From Saprospiraceae bacterium (GTDB taxonomy: Bacteria; Bacteroidota; Bacteroidia; Chitinophagales; Saprospiraceae), in assembly GCA_016717265.1 (NCBI GenBank), contig JADKFX010000001.1, positions 992,001 through 1,056,000 of the forward strand: a stretch of DNA of 64,000 bases. The letters run 5' to 3'. Shown one piece after another: positions 45,996 to 55,273 of the stretch. The notes beneath the pieces were generated by a model that was not told where the DNA came from, searched no databases, and saw only the letters and a list, made by a program, of their open reading frames with translations. Position 1 is the stretch's first letter. Each line of letters starts with the position of its first letter. The translations under genes and the position numbers were made by a program.

Positions 45996-46892
45996 ATGCA
46001 AACAAATAAACCTGGTGGATTAGATTGGACTTTATTGATCATTCTTACAGGAATATGGGGTTTTAGTTATTATTTTATTAAACATAGTTTAGAATCGTTT
46101 AATCCAACGCAAGTGGCAAGCTTACGGATGGTCATTGGAGCCATTGCGCTCTTACCATTTTTACCACAGGCACTCCGATTAATTCCTTTGAAGTTATTAG
46201 GTGTGATTTTTTTTGTAGGTCTTGTTGGGAGTTTTATGCCAGCTTTTTTATATCCATTTGCGCAACAAAAAATATCAAGTTCATTAGCTGGAATCATTAA
46301 CGCTTTTACTCCGATTTGTACATTTGGTATTGGAGTACTTTTTTTTAAAGTGAAAAATGAGAAGGCGAAATTTTTAGGAACATTGATTGCTTTATTTGGT
46401 GCTTTTTCACTCATCTTATTAAAACCCAATGCAGCCTTACGAGCAGAAGCTTTGTATTTGCTTGTTGCATTTTCAGTTCCTTTTTTATATGGTATAAATA
46501 GCAATACCATTAAGGCAAAGCTTGGTTCTATTCCAGGTATACCGATGACCGCTGCAATGTATATTTCTTTACTTGTTTTGAGTCTGCCTATTGCCTATTG
46601 GAGTGGAGGCTTAAAACAAATACCTATTGCAATTGCATCCGGCAATGCATTTTATCATTTAGTAGCCTTAAGTGTTTTAGGAAGCGCATTGGCAATGGCC
46701 ATTTTTAATGTTCTGATCCAACGAGTCCATGTTTTGTTTGCTGCAAGTGTAACCTACTTAATGCCTTTAGTTGCTTTAGTAGTCGGTTGGTTTGATGGAG
46801 AACAACTGTCCTGGAATGACATCTTCGGCTTAGGGTGTATATTAATTGGAGTATTAATTATGAATGGTGTGCTGCGAAGAACCACGGAATAA
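45996..46892 (+). CDS. DMT-superfamily (EamA) transporter
   Basis: 298 residues with about ten hydrophobic helices in two EamA halves, beginning WTLLIILTGIWGFSYYFIKH and including ISSSLAGIINAFTPICTFGI and VTYLMPLVALVVGWFDGEQL. Members export metabolites or amino acids; substrate unknown. It is convergent with nfu. Confidence 0.88.
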   Translation: MQTNKPGGLDWTLLIILTGIWGFSYYFIKHSLESFNPTQVASLRMVIGAIALLPFLPQALRLIPLKLLGVIFFVGLVGSFMPAFLYPFAQQKISSSLAGIINAFTPICTFGIGVLFFKVKNEKAKFLGTLIALFGAFSLILLKPNAALRAEALYLLVAFSVPFLYGINSNTIKAKLGSIPGIPMTAAMYISLLVLSLPIAYWSGGLKQIPIAIASGNAFYHLVALSVLGSALAMAIFNVLIQRVHVLFAASVTYLMPLVALVVGWFDGEQLSWNDIFGLGCILIGVLIMNGVLRRTTE

Positions 46893-46905
46893 ATTATTTA
46901 TTAAT

Positions 46906-46934
46906 TTTAATTGAATAGAATGGATCCAATTAAA
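46906..46934. terminator. Weak AT-rich hairpin between convergent genes
   Basis: TTTAATTG and CAATTAAA form an 8-bp stem with a 13-nt loop between the EamA gene and nfu. Low GC makes it uncertain. Confidence 0.3.
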
Positions 46935-46943
46935 TATACAAAA

Positions 46944-47558
46944 TTAAACTGCTTCAGCAACCACCTCCAAAACTTCGGGTACCATTCTTTTTAATAAACC
47001 TTCAATTCCTGCTTTTAAGGTAACCGTAGAAGAAGGACAACCACTGCAGGATCCTTGCATCATAACAGTAACAATTCCATCATGAAATGATTTAAATTCT
47101 ATATTTCCACCATCCATTTCAACAGCTGGTTTGACATACATTTGAATCATATCCTTGATCCTTTTAACAAGTTCTGCATCTTTTTCATCATAATTCCCTT
47201 CAGAAGTTGCAGCCTCCTGTTCAATCATATAATTTTCGAATCCTTCCTTTACTATAATTGTATTTTGATCTAAAAGACTTTTCAATAAATCTTTTGCAGG
47301 TATCATGATATCCTGCCATTCAACGTTTGGTTTTTTTGTGATGGTTACAAAATTATTGGAAATATATACAGATTGTACATAATGCTCTTCATAGAGCTTA
47401 GTTGCTAAAGGTGACCAGACCTCTGCCAAATCTTTTTTCTTAAAATCCGCAATTCCTTGAAACAACATTTTGTTACTTACAAATTTTAGAGACTCAGGAT
47501 TAGGAGTTTGTTCAGTATACAGTAAAAGAGTACTTTTTGTTATATTAGCTGGTTCCAT
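46944..47558 (-). CDS. Nfu-type iron-sulphur cluster carrier
   Basis: 204 residues. An Nfu N-terminal domain (LYTEQTPNPESLKFVSNKML) is linked to a C-terminal NifU-like domain with VEMDGGNIEFKSF and the cluster-binding GSCSGCPSS. It carries assembled Fe-S clusters to target enzymes. It lies 58 nt after xth on the same strand. Confidence 0.92.
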   Translation of the reverse strand: MEPANITKSTLLLYTEQTPNPESLKFVSNKMLFQGIADFKKKDLAEVWSPLATKLYEEHYVQSVYISNNFVTITKKPNVEWQDIMIPAKDLLKSLLDQNTIIVKEGFENYMIEQEAATSEGNYDEKDAELVKRIKDMIQMYVKPAVEMDGGNIEFKSFHDGIVTVMMQGSCSGCPSSTVTLKAGIEGLLKRMVPEVLEVVAEAV

Positions 47559-47616
47559 ACATGCTTAATTAAATATCAAAGACAATTTAATACTTATAAT
47601 GTTCAAATTTTCAATA

Positions 47617-48384
47617 TTACAATTCATAAATTCCTTCTAGAGGACAATGATCTGAAAATCTAATATCGCGATGGTGTTTAAAGTCTTTAACCTTCGATTT
47701 TAATGATTTTGATATCGATTGGTAGTCGATTCTCCAGCCCTTGTCCTTGCCATAAGAACCTGCTCGATAGCTCCACCAACTAAATGCTTGTTTTTCAGGG
47801 TATAGGACTCTAAATGAATCTAAAAATAATTCATGAAACCAAGCATCTAACCAAGCTCTCTCTTCTGGCCTGAATCCAGATGGATTATCTTTTCGTTCAG
47901 GGTTATGAATATCTATGTCTTGATGCACTATATTGTAATCCCCAACAATTATCAAGTTCTTTTTCTCTTGTTCTAATTTTTTAAATTTTGGATACATGTC
48001 GGATAAAAATTGCATTTTAAATGAATGGCGGTCCTCACCGGAAGACCCTGAAGGGAAATAACAATTTGCTATCGAAAATCCGTCGTAATCCAAAACAATC
48101 AATCTTCCTTCCCGGTCATATGCTTCAATTCCAGTTCCGTAACTAATATTCTTTGGTTTTTCTTTACTTAATATTAATACACCACTATAACCCTTTTTTT
48201 CAGCACAATGCCAATAACTTTCATATCCTAATTCTTTAAAATAATCTGGATTTGCATGCGAATTATCCATTTTAGTTTCTTGCAAACAGATGATATCAAA
48301 TGCTTGACTTGCCACCCATTCATTAAATCCTTTGGATATAGCTGCTCGCAATCCATTTACATTAAAACTTACAATTCGTTTCAT
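47617..48384 (-). CDS. xth: Exodeoxyribonuclease III
   Basis: 255 residues: RIVSFNVNGLRAAISKGF, ICLQETKMD (metal-binding Glu), GYSGVLILSK, NLIIVGDYNI and the terminal IRFSDHCPLEG with the catalytic histidine. It is an AP endonuclease and 3'-5' exonuclease in base excision repair. Length is normal. Confidence 0.94.
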   Translation of the reverse strand: MKRIVSFNVNGLRAAISKGFNEWVASQAFDIICLQETKMDNSHANPDYFKELGYESYWHCAEKKGYSGVLILSKEKPKNISYGTGIEAYDREGRLIVLDYDGFSIANCYFPSGSSGEDRHSFKMQFLSDMYPKFKKLEQEKKNLIIVGDYNIVHQDIDIHNPERKDNPSGFRPEERAWLDAWFHELFLDSFRVLYPEKQAFSWWSYRAGSYGKDKGWRIDYQSISKSLKSKVKDFKHHRDIRFSDHCPLEGIYEL

Positions 48385-48969
48385 GCTTTTACTTTTTAAT
48401 TACTTTGAAAACATTGTAAAAATAAGATATCAATTCAATTTGATTTTAATATTTTCAAGCAATTCTTAGGGTCGTATAGTTTGTAAATTCAAGGATGTTA
48501 TTCTCATACCATTCATAAATAGATTCATTTCTCATTTCTTTCAGACCGTGTATTTCTACACATTAGCAAGCGCATCTGTTGGAATTATTTTAAATCCATT
48601 GCGCGAATTCTAATATTACAATTAATTGGATATTGAAATAGTTTTAATAAGTCCACTACTCTTTAAATAGTATTTTAATAAAAATAAATGAGATCATATA
48701 TCATTTAATCATTCTTTGTTGGGTGTAACACCTATAAAATGGATCATATTAATGCTTTTTGCTATGGTATAGTTTTTGAAACAAAGGAAGTATACTTATG
48801 AACTTGTCTTAAAGAATCTTAATTAAAATACTTAAATCGATAGTTTAAAAAATCAACTCAAGAATATTCATCACATAGATTTTTATTAAAGATGTATGTT
48901 ACTGAGTTCCAACCAAGTTAACGAACAAGGTTTAAACTATTTTCTCATATTCCAAATTTCTGAAAGCGT
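48385..48969. other. AT-rich ~585-bp intergenic region
   Basis: Between xth and the small membrane gene at 48970. No ORF of note, tRNA-like fold or repeat was recognised; it should contain the promoters of both flanking genes. Confidence 0.4.
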
Positions 48970-49080
48970 ATGAAGGCAAACCAAACCCCAGCGGTGATGT
49001 ACAAAGACATGCGTTTTTGGTTGGTGGTTGTATTAACTTTTATCCTTGTGGTAATGTTAATTGGAACTTATCCAGCTTAA
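48970..49080 (+). CDS. 36-residue single-pass membrane peptide
   Basis: ATG at 48970 opens a 36-codon frame: a polar start MKANQTPAVMYKDMRFW is followed by one strongly hydrophobic helix (LVVVLTFILVVMLIG) and TYPA before TAA. The charge layout gives an N-inside membrane peptide. The orderly design suggests a real small protein rather than noise. It ends 4 bp from the convergent nadC stop. No family is recognised. Confidence 0.6.
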   Translation: MKANQTPAVMYKDMRFWLVVVLTFILVVMLIGTYPA

Positions 49081-49084
49081 AAAC

Positions 49085-49933
49085 TCAGTTTTGTATCTTC
49101 AGGCTTAAATCGAGGCTTCCGGCACTGTGTGTTAAGGCTCCAATAGAAATAAAGTCAACCCCAGTCAGGGCTACCTTTCTTACTGTTTCGAGACTTATTC
49201 CTCCGGAAGCTTCGGTTTCAAGTTTTTTTCCAACCATCGCTACACCTTCAGCCAACAAGGGTAATGCAAAATTATCCAACATAACACGCGTGACATTTCC
49301 AAATCGAAGTACTTGTTCTAATTCTTCAAGGTTTTTTACTTCAACGGTAATCCCTAAATTTTCAAGATTATTTGTTTTTTGATATTTTTTAACTGCTTTT
49401 ATCGCTTTTATAATAGAGCCACATGCTGTAATATGGTTGTCTTTAATCATGAACCAATCATAGAGTCCATCCCGATAATTCTTGCATCCTCCAATTTTAA
49501 CGGCCCATTTCTCCAAATACCGAATTAAAGGTGTTGTCTTCCGGGTATCTAATAATTGAACTGGTAAATCTGAAACCTCAACAACATAGCGATTGCTCAA
49601 AGTTGCAATTCCACTCATCCGTTGCATGCTGTTTAGAATGAGTCGCTCCGCTTTTAATAAATCTCTGGTTTTACCTTTTACTTCAAAAGCAATATCACCA
49701 TAATGAATATAACTTCCATCTAATTTGAAAATATTTAAATGGATTTCAGGATCAATATATTGAAATATCGATTTCGCTAATTCAACTCCAGCCAATACCC
49801 CATCTTCTTTTACTTTAAGAATAGCATGACTGATATCATCTGCCGGAATACATGCAAGCGATGTTATATCACCCGTTTGGATATCTTCGTTAAGGGCTTC
49901 TTTAATAAATTGTTGGATATTGAAATAACTCAT
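49085..49933 (-). CDS. nadC: Nicotinate-nucleotide pyrophosphorylase (carboxylating)
   Basis: 282 residues: NEDIQTGDITSLACIP, LNSMQRMSGIATLSNRYV, LLDTRKTTPLIRYLEKWAVK, GGCKNYRDGLYDWFMIKDNH, and the C-terminal EASGGISLETVRKVALTGVD with phosphate-binding glycines. It converts quinolinate and PRPP to nicotinate mononucleotide in NAD synthesis. It follows the outer-membrane barrel gene by 2 nt. Confidence 0.95.
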   Translation of the reverse strand: MSYFNIQQFIKEALNEDIQTGDITSLACIPADDISHAILKVKEDGVLAGVELAKSIFQYIDPEIHLNIFKLDGSYIHYGDIAFEVKGKTRDLLKAERLILNSMQRMSGIATLSNRYVVEVSDLPVQLLDTRKTTPLIRYLEKWAVKIGGCKNYRDGLYDWFMIKDNHITACGSIIKAIKAVKKYQKTNNLENLGITVEVKNLEELEQVLRFGNVTRVMLDNFALPLLAEGVAMVGKKLETEASGGISLETVRKVALTGVDFISIGALTHSAGSLDLSLKIQN

Positions 49934-49935
49934 AT

Positions 49936-50643
49936 TTAAAATATAACACCAAATCGAAAATCTAAACTGCTCAAGATTCCTTTTGATTCTTCTTTACTTC
50001 CATCACTATAGGTCCCACTATCATCCGTTAAATCTGTGAAACTTTGATAAAAGCGGATACCTCCAATTAAAGAAACATCATTCGAAATACGAATCTCTGT
50101 GCCAACACCTATGGCATAAAATAAAGCAAAGAAATTTACCATTTTTCGAATGTCTTCATCTTCGGAATCTGCCAATGGTGGAGCTTCAATATCACCCCTT
50201 GCTTTCGTACGCAAACTAAGACTAAATTCTGGGGCGTGAACAAAAAAGCGATATTTTCCAAATTCATTTGTACGAAGTTTAAATCCAAATGGAATATCAA
50301 TATAATTCATCCGATAATTCAATTTTGAATTTGCAGGTAAGTCCTTGTAGATAGGATCGCTTAATTCAGCTTCTTTCCAAATATTTCCTCCTTTCAAATA
50401 TTCCAATCCACCTCCTTGTGCTATGGATAAACCTATCCCTCCAGTGATTCCATATCGTTCATTAAACCAATATTCACCTTGAACATTCGCTTTCCAGCCA
50501 ATTCTGGAACCTTCAGTGTTGATTTTATTAGTATTGCCTTTCATCCAACTGAGACTCGGTCCGGTTAATACGCTAAAGCGAATCTCCTGACTCAAGAGAA
50601 TTCCTGGCAAAATAAGGAAAAGTGTGTAAATTAAATTTTTCAT
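49936..50643 (-). CDS. PorT-like outer-membrane beta-barrel protein
   Basis: 235 residues. Signal peptide (MKNLIYTLFLILPGILLSQ), then alternating strands typical of small PorT-family barrels (FSVLTGPSLSWMKGN, WFNERYGITGGIGLSIAQG, NYIDIPFGFKLRTN, VSLIGGIRFYQSFTDL), ending in an aromatic residue (FGVIF). Whether it is the T9SS-linked PorT/SprT or another family member cannot be told by eye. It is co-oriented with nadC, 2 nt apart. Confidence 0.8.
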   Translation of the reverse strand: MKNLIYTLFLILPGILLSQEIRFSVLTGPSLSWMKGNTNKINTEGSRIGWKANVQGEYWFNERYGITGGIGLSIAQGGGLEYLKGGNIWKEAELSDPIYKDLPANSKLNYRMNYIDIPFGFKLRTNEFGKYRFFVHAPEFSLSLRTKARGDIEAPPLADSEDEDIRKMVNFFALFYAIGVGTEIRISNDVSLIGGIRFYQSFTDLTDDSGTYSDGSKEESKGILSSLDFRFGVIF

Positions 50644-50868
50644 AAAATTTGTATTTAATTGAGTTCTAATTTAGTGATACCTTTGGGTTTCTAATCTGTA
50701 AAGCTATAATAAATTGAATAATTTTAAATTTGTAGCGTTCTATTTAACCAAATTCTTCTTACAATTTTAAAAATTATATTTATTCATATTGTTTTGAACC
50801 TTAGTTTACTGTTACTTATCTATTAAATAAATTTATAACATTTACAAAATAAGATTCAATATTTATTT

Positions 50869-51963
50869 ATGTTAAACCTCGGTAATTTAGGATGTCAAAA
50901 GCGTTTAAAATTGACATGGAACCAACTCTTTGTTATCTTTTTGATGTTATTTTTGACAGCTTGCAACTTCTCATTTTCTGAGAATGAGCCCGATGTTAGT
51001 CAAATTCAAGCAAATATAAAACTAGTTCGGTTTGAGAAAGAACTATTTAATTTAGACAGTCAAAATTTATATGCCGGCGTACAATCTCTAATTCAAAAGT
51101 ATCCAGCATTTTCAAATTTATATTTTATACAATTAACTCAATTAACGGATAAACTAGATACCATTCGCCCAGAATTTTTAAATCAATTAAAAGCGTTTCT
51201 TAGGGATTCCTTAACCCTTATTTTATTTAATAAATCTCAAATTGAATTTTCGGATGATGATGAATTATTAAAGGAACTAAAAAAATCTGTAAAATATCTT
51301 AAATATTATTTTCCAAATGAAACAGACCCGGTGTTTTATACATTGCTTAGTAATTTTGGATATGGAAATTTTATTTTTAGTGAATCACAAAACACGAATG
51401 GCATCGGAATAGGACTTGAATTTTTTCTTGGTACTTCCTTTGATTATAAGTATGTAGACCCCAAAAATCCAGTTTTCTCAAATTACTTAACGCGCTCCTT
51501 TAATAAAGAGCATTTGCTGAAAAAATCCTTTGAAGCCTTTGTTGAGGATCAGTTAGCAGTATCAAAAGCTTCCCAATTTTTAGATTTTATAATTCAAAAT
51601 GGAAAAAAATTATATATTTTATCAAAGATAATTCCTGGAATTCAGGATACTGTTTTATTTGAATTTACTCCAGCGCAAATGAATTGGTGCAATCAAAATA
51701 AAGTTGAAATCTGGTCTTATTTTTTAGATCAAAATTTATTGTATTCTACAGAATTATTAAAATTTAAAAAATATGTGAGCCCAAGTCCAACATCACCTGG
51801 TATGCCAGATTCAGCTCCGGGTCAAACTGGAAATTATATTGGTTATCATATCGTTCTGAACTATGTTAAAAATCACCCGGGATTAAAGCCAGGGGATCTA
51901 TTGAAACTTCAAGATTCTCAACAATTTTTAAAAGATTCTAAATTTAAACCCAGGAACGAATAG
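50869..51963 (+). CDS. gldB: Gliding-motility lipoprotein GldB
   Basis: 364 residues. Lipoprotein signal ending FLMLFLTAC (cysteine 32), then the GldB pattern: IKLVRFEKELFNLD, LIQKYPAFSNLYFIQ, a metallopeptidase-like fold (YILSKIIPGIQDTVLFEFTP) and the terminal PGQTGNYIGYHIVLNYVKNH. GldB is essential for gliding in Flavobacterium and conserved with T9SS. Weak conservation is normal in this family. Confidence 0.83.
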   Translation: MLNLGNLGCQKRLKLTWNQLFVIFLMLFLTACNFSFSENEPDVSQIQANIKLVRFEKELFNLDSQNLYAGVQSLIQKYPAFSNLYFIQLTQLTDKLDTIRPEFLNQLKAFLRDSLTLILFNKSQIEFSDDDELLKELKKSVKYLKYYFPNETDPVFYTLLSNFGYGNFIFSESQNTNGIGIGLEFFLGTSFDYKYVDPKNPVFSNYLTRSFNKEHLLKKSFEAFVEDQLAVSKASQFLDFIIQNGKKLYILSKIIPGIQDTVLFEFTPAQMNWCNQNKVEIWSYFLDQNLLYSTELLKFKKYVSPSPTSPGMPDSAPGQTGNYIGYHIVLNYVKNHPGLKPGDLLKLQDSQQFLKDSKFKPRNE

Positions 51964-52037
51964 ACAGTCTATAATGTTATTGAGTAAGATTGCCTTAATT
52001 GGTTTGATTTTTGATCTTTCTTATTTCAAAATTTGCA

Positions 52038-52988
52038 ATGAAACGAGCCATACCACTAGTTGATCTTGATCTTTTTGTATCCGGTAATGCTGAACAGAAA
52101 TTGAAATTTGTTCAGGAATTGGGGGATGCTTTCCATCAAATTGGATTTGTTGGGGTCATAAATCATGGGGTTTCTAAAGATCTTGTCAGTCAATTTTACA
52201 CAGATTCAAAAGCTTTTTTTTCATTGCCAGAGGATGTTAAAAGACAATACGAGGTTCCAGGTCTAGCCGGACAACGGGGATATACATCTTTTGGGAAAGA
52301 GCATGCGAAGCATTCAAATGTTGGAGATTTAAAGGAATTTTTTCAGATTGGACAAACAGTTCTTGATGGGGATCCGGTGAAAACGGAATATCCTGATAAT
52401 GTGTTTGTTAAAAATCCAAAAGGATTTACCGAATTAGGGAACCTATTATTTAGTGCATTTGAAAAAAGTGGCGCTTATTTGTTAGAAGCAATTGCGCTTC
52501 ATTTAGGATTGGAAGAAAGCTATTTTAACCCAAAAATTCACAATGGGAATAGCATCCTGAGAGCAATTCATTATCCACCTATTATTCAAGAGCCTCAATC
52601 CGCAATTCGCTCAGAACAACATGAAGATATTAATCTAATTACACTCCTGGTGGGAGCCTCTTCTGGTGGATTACAAGTCTTGACAAAAGAAGGTGAATGG
52701 TTGGATGTAATCCCTGGGGAAAATGAAATTGTCGTTAATGTTGGGGACATGTTACAAAGATTAACAAATAATTATTTAGTCTCTACAACCCACCGTGTTG
52801 TCAATCCTCCAAAGAAAGATTGGCACGTTCCAAGGCTTTCAATACCCTTTTTCCTGCATCCCAGGAGCAATATGGACCTAACTTGTCTAGGTTCCTGTGT
52901 AGCAAAAGGTACAAAACCATCCTATGAACCAACAACAGCTGGCGACTATTTAGATGAGCGGCTTAGAGAAATCGGATTAAAAAAATAA
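52038..52988 (+). CDS. 2-oxoglutarate/Fe(II) oxygenase (isopenicillin N synthase family)
   Basis: About 316 residues from the ATG at 52038 (MKRAIPLVDLDLFVSG); a TTG 27 nt upstream is less likely. DIOX_N-like front (FHQIGFVGVINHGV) and a double-stranded beta-helix core with Fe ligands HEDINLITLL (HxD) and STTHRVVNPP (distal His), followed by the RLSIPFF arginine that binds 2-oxoglutarate. Substrate unknown. It is followed by tatA at 26 nt. Confidence 0.88.
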   Translation: MKRAIPLVDLDLFVSGNAEQKLKFVQELGDAFHQIGFVGVINHGVSKDLVSQFYTDSKAFFSLPEDVKRQYEVPGLAGQRGYTSFGKEHAKHSNVGDLKEFFQIGQTVLDGDPVKTEYPDNVFVKNPKGFTELGNLLFSAFEKSGAYLLEAIALHLGLEESYFNPKIHNGNSILRAIHYPPIIQEPQSAIRSEQHEDINLITLLVGASSGGLQVLTKEGEWLDVIPGENEIVVNVGDMLQRLTNNYLVSTTHRVVNPPKKDWHVPRLSIPFFLHPRSNMDLTCLGSCVAKGTKPSYEPTTAGDYLDERLREIGLKK

Positions 52989-53014
52989 CTTTGACCTATA
53001 AAATCTATAAAAAC

Positions 53015-53233
53015 ATGGAATTTCTATTTTTGGGAAATCTTGGATCAACAGAAGTAATTGTAATATTACTGATCGTTTTATTGTTATTTGGCGGTAAAAA
53101 AATTCCGGAATTAATGCGGGGTATCGGTTCAGGTATTCGGGAGTTTAATAGTGCTAAAAATAATATTTCGAATGAAATCAGAGAAGGTATGCGGGATGCA
53201 GACCGGAAAAATTTGGATTCTGAAAACAAATAG
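53015..53233 (+). CDS. tatA: Twin-arginine translocase subunit TatA
   Basis: 72 residues from the ATG at 53015 (MEFLFLGNLGSTEVIVILL). One N-terminal membrane helix is followed by the FGGKKIPELMRGIGSGIREF amphipathic hinge, the TatA/E signature, and a short charged tail. It polymerises to form the Tat export channel. tatC is not in the window. Confidence 0.92.
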   Translation: MEFLFLGNLGSTEVIVILLIVLLLFGGKKIPELMRGIGSGIREFNSAKNNISNEIREGMRDADRKNLDSENK

Positions 53234-53265
53234 TTGATTCTTTTTTTAAATTAAATTTTAACGCA

Positions 53266-53769
53266 ATGAAGGTTATTACACTTTCGTCACTTTTTTTTAT
53301 TTGCTTTTTTTCAACACCGCTTTTATCTCAAAAAGTAGGGCATCTTAGTACTGTTCAAGTGATAGATTCTTTGACCGAAGCAAAACAAGCTTCTGCTACT
53401 TTGAAACAATATGAAGCTTCTTTATCAAAAACAGGTGAAGAGATGGTTGTAAAGTTTCAAGAGAAAGTAAAAAAATACCAACTAGATATGAAAGCTGGTA
53501 GTTTAACTGCTGTGCAGAGAAAGCAAGTAGAATCGGATCTTGAAATTGATCAAAATGCTATTAATACCTATAGACAATCCGCCCAAATATCTTTGGAAAA
53601 AAGAAGGCAGGAACTAATTCAACCCATATTGGATAAAATAAATAAGGCAATTCAAGAAATTGGAAAAGAAGAGAACTATATGTTTATTTTCGATAATGCC
53701 GTAGGAATTTTATATTTCAGCCAAAGTGAAGATGTTTCAGCTAAGTTATACAAGAAATTAGGCTACTAA
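53266..53769 (+). CDS. OmpH/Skp-family periplasmic chaperone-like protein
   Basis: 167 residues. Signal peptide (MKVITLSSLFFICFFSTPLLSQ), the family opening KVGHLSTVQVIDSLTEAK, a long helical arm (TGEEMVVKFQEKVKKYQLDM, SAQISLEKRRQELIQPILDK) and the closing EENYMFIFDNAVGILYF. Skp holds unfolded outer-membrane proteins. It follows tatA by 32 nt on the same strand. Confidence 0.87.
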   Translation: MKVITLSSLFFICFFSTPLLSQKVGHLSTVQVIDSLTEAKQASATLKQYEASLSKTGEEMVVKFQEKVKKYQLDMKAGSLTAVQRKQVESDLEIDQNAINTYRQSAQISLEKRRQELIQPILDKINKAIQEIGKEENYMFIFDNAVGILYFSQSEDVSAKLYKKLGY

Positions 53770-54050
53770 GGCAATAGGATTCTTTTATAAAGGTGCAATT
53801 CTGCAGTAAGCATGCTAATTCATTCATTGGCTTGGATCCAATATATTTTCGTTTAGACAAATCGATAGCATTGAATGTTTAAAATTTTCAGAGGCCACTG
53901 ACAATAATTTCATAGTCATTAGTATGTCCCTACTGAACCCCAAACCCCTTGAAAGTGGATTTAATTTTTAATCCATTTTTATCAGTGTAGTGGTTTTGAG
54001 AATTTTAGTTAATGGAATCGCTAATATTTTCAGAATTCCAATTGCATTGG

Positions 54051-54830
54051 TCACTCTTCAAATCTCAAATGTTTTACCGTCTGGGCGTTATTAATTAATT
54101 TTCTGAGAGAATCAATTCCAATTTTCAAATGGAGGTGCAAATAATTTTCGGTAACATTTTTATCACTTGCCTCCGTTTTTACACCTTCAGGCACCATCGG
54201 CATATCGGATACTAAGAGCAAAGCACCAGCAGGAATTCTATTTTTAAAAGAAGCAACAAAAATTGTGGCAGTTTCCATATCAATGGCCATAGCACGTAAT
54301 CGCGTTAGATATTTTTTAAAATCCAGCCTGTGTTCCCAAACTCTTTTATTGGTTGTATAAACCGTTCCCGTCCAGTAATCTTGCTCATATTCTCGAATCG
54401 TAGTTGAAATTGCTTTTTGAAGTGCAAATGCCGGTAAAGCAGGAACTTCTGGTGGCAAATAATCATTTGAAGTACCTTCTCCTCGGATCGCTGCTATCGG
54501 TAAAATAAAATCGCCAACTTTATTTTTCCCCGATTTCAACCCACCACATTTTCCTAAAAACAAAATCGCTTTTGGTTTAATAGCAGTCAGTAAATCTATA
54601 ATAGTACCTGCATTTGGACTGCCCATACCAAAATTAATAATTGAAATATTATTCGCAGTTGCATTTATCATGGATCGATCCCGACCTTTGATTTCAACTT
54701 CATTCCATTCTGCAAATAACTCAACATACAAACTGAAATTTACGAGCAGAATATATTTGCCAAATTCATCCAGATTAGTGCCTGTATATCTGGGTAACCA
54801 GTTTTCTACAATTTCTCTTTTTGTCTTCAC
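54051..54830 (-). CDS. amn: AMP nucleosidase, short form
   Basis: 259 residues: NWLPRYTGTNLDEFGKYILL, SIINFGMGSPNAGTIIDLL, ILFLGKCGGLKSGKNKVGD and AMAIDMETATIFVASF, the phosphorylase-like active site. It hydrolyses AMP to adenine and ribose 5-phosphate. It lacks the extra N-terminal domain of E. coli Amn, which is normal for the Bacteroidota form. Confidence 0.9.
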   Translation of the reverse strand: MKTKREIVENWLPRYTGTNLDEFGKYILLVNFSLYVELFAEWNEVEIKGRDRSMINATANNISIINFGMGSPNAGTIIDLLTAIKPKAILFLGKCGGLKSGKNKVGDFILPIAAIRGEGTSNDYLPPEVPALPAFALQKAISTTIREYEQDYWTGTVYTTNKRVWEHRLDFKKYLTRLRAMAIDMETATIFVASFKNRIPAGALLLVSDMPMVPEGVKTEASDKNVTENYLHLHLKIGIDSLRKLINNAQTVKHLRFEE

Positions 54831-55273
54831 ATGTTAAAAATTATGTTTTACAATTACAAACCTAATCGACTTCCCTGTTATTTTCTGTATCCTTCAATTA
54901 TTTAAACGCAAAATACAATAAAAACAAGTTAAACAGGATGAATTGGATTCCAAGATTTTGGATTCGGTAAATCAAAAGCTTAAAAGTTGAACTTGCACAA
55001 CTCCGTTTTACTTTATTTTTTGTTCTTCAAAGGATAGAATGATAATACTTGAAAACAAATTCATAGACTTTCCAATCTAAAGGAATTATAGAATTCAATC
55101 AAGCTAGGTTCAATTTAGAATTTATTGAATTTAAAATAAAAAAGATTAGTATAGAAATGCCTTCTGTTCCAATTTATTAAAAAGAATTCATTTTAATATT
55201 AACCCTATATCCATTGCTTAATTTTGGTAGGCGAAGATCTTCAAACTAATTTTCAATTTCTACTCTGTAAATA
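54831..55273. other. AT-rich 443-bp intergenic region
   Basis: Between amn and the 3' end of carB. No coding frame, RNA gene or repeat recognised; it should hold the amn promoter and the carB terminator, neither clear. Confidence 0.4.
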
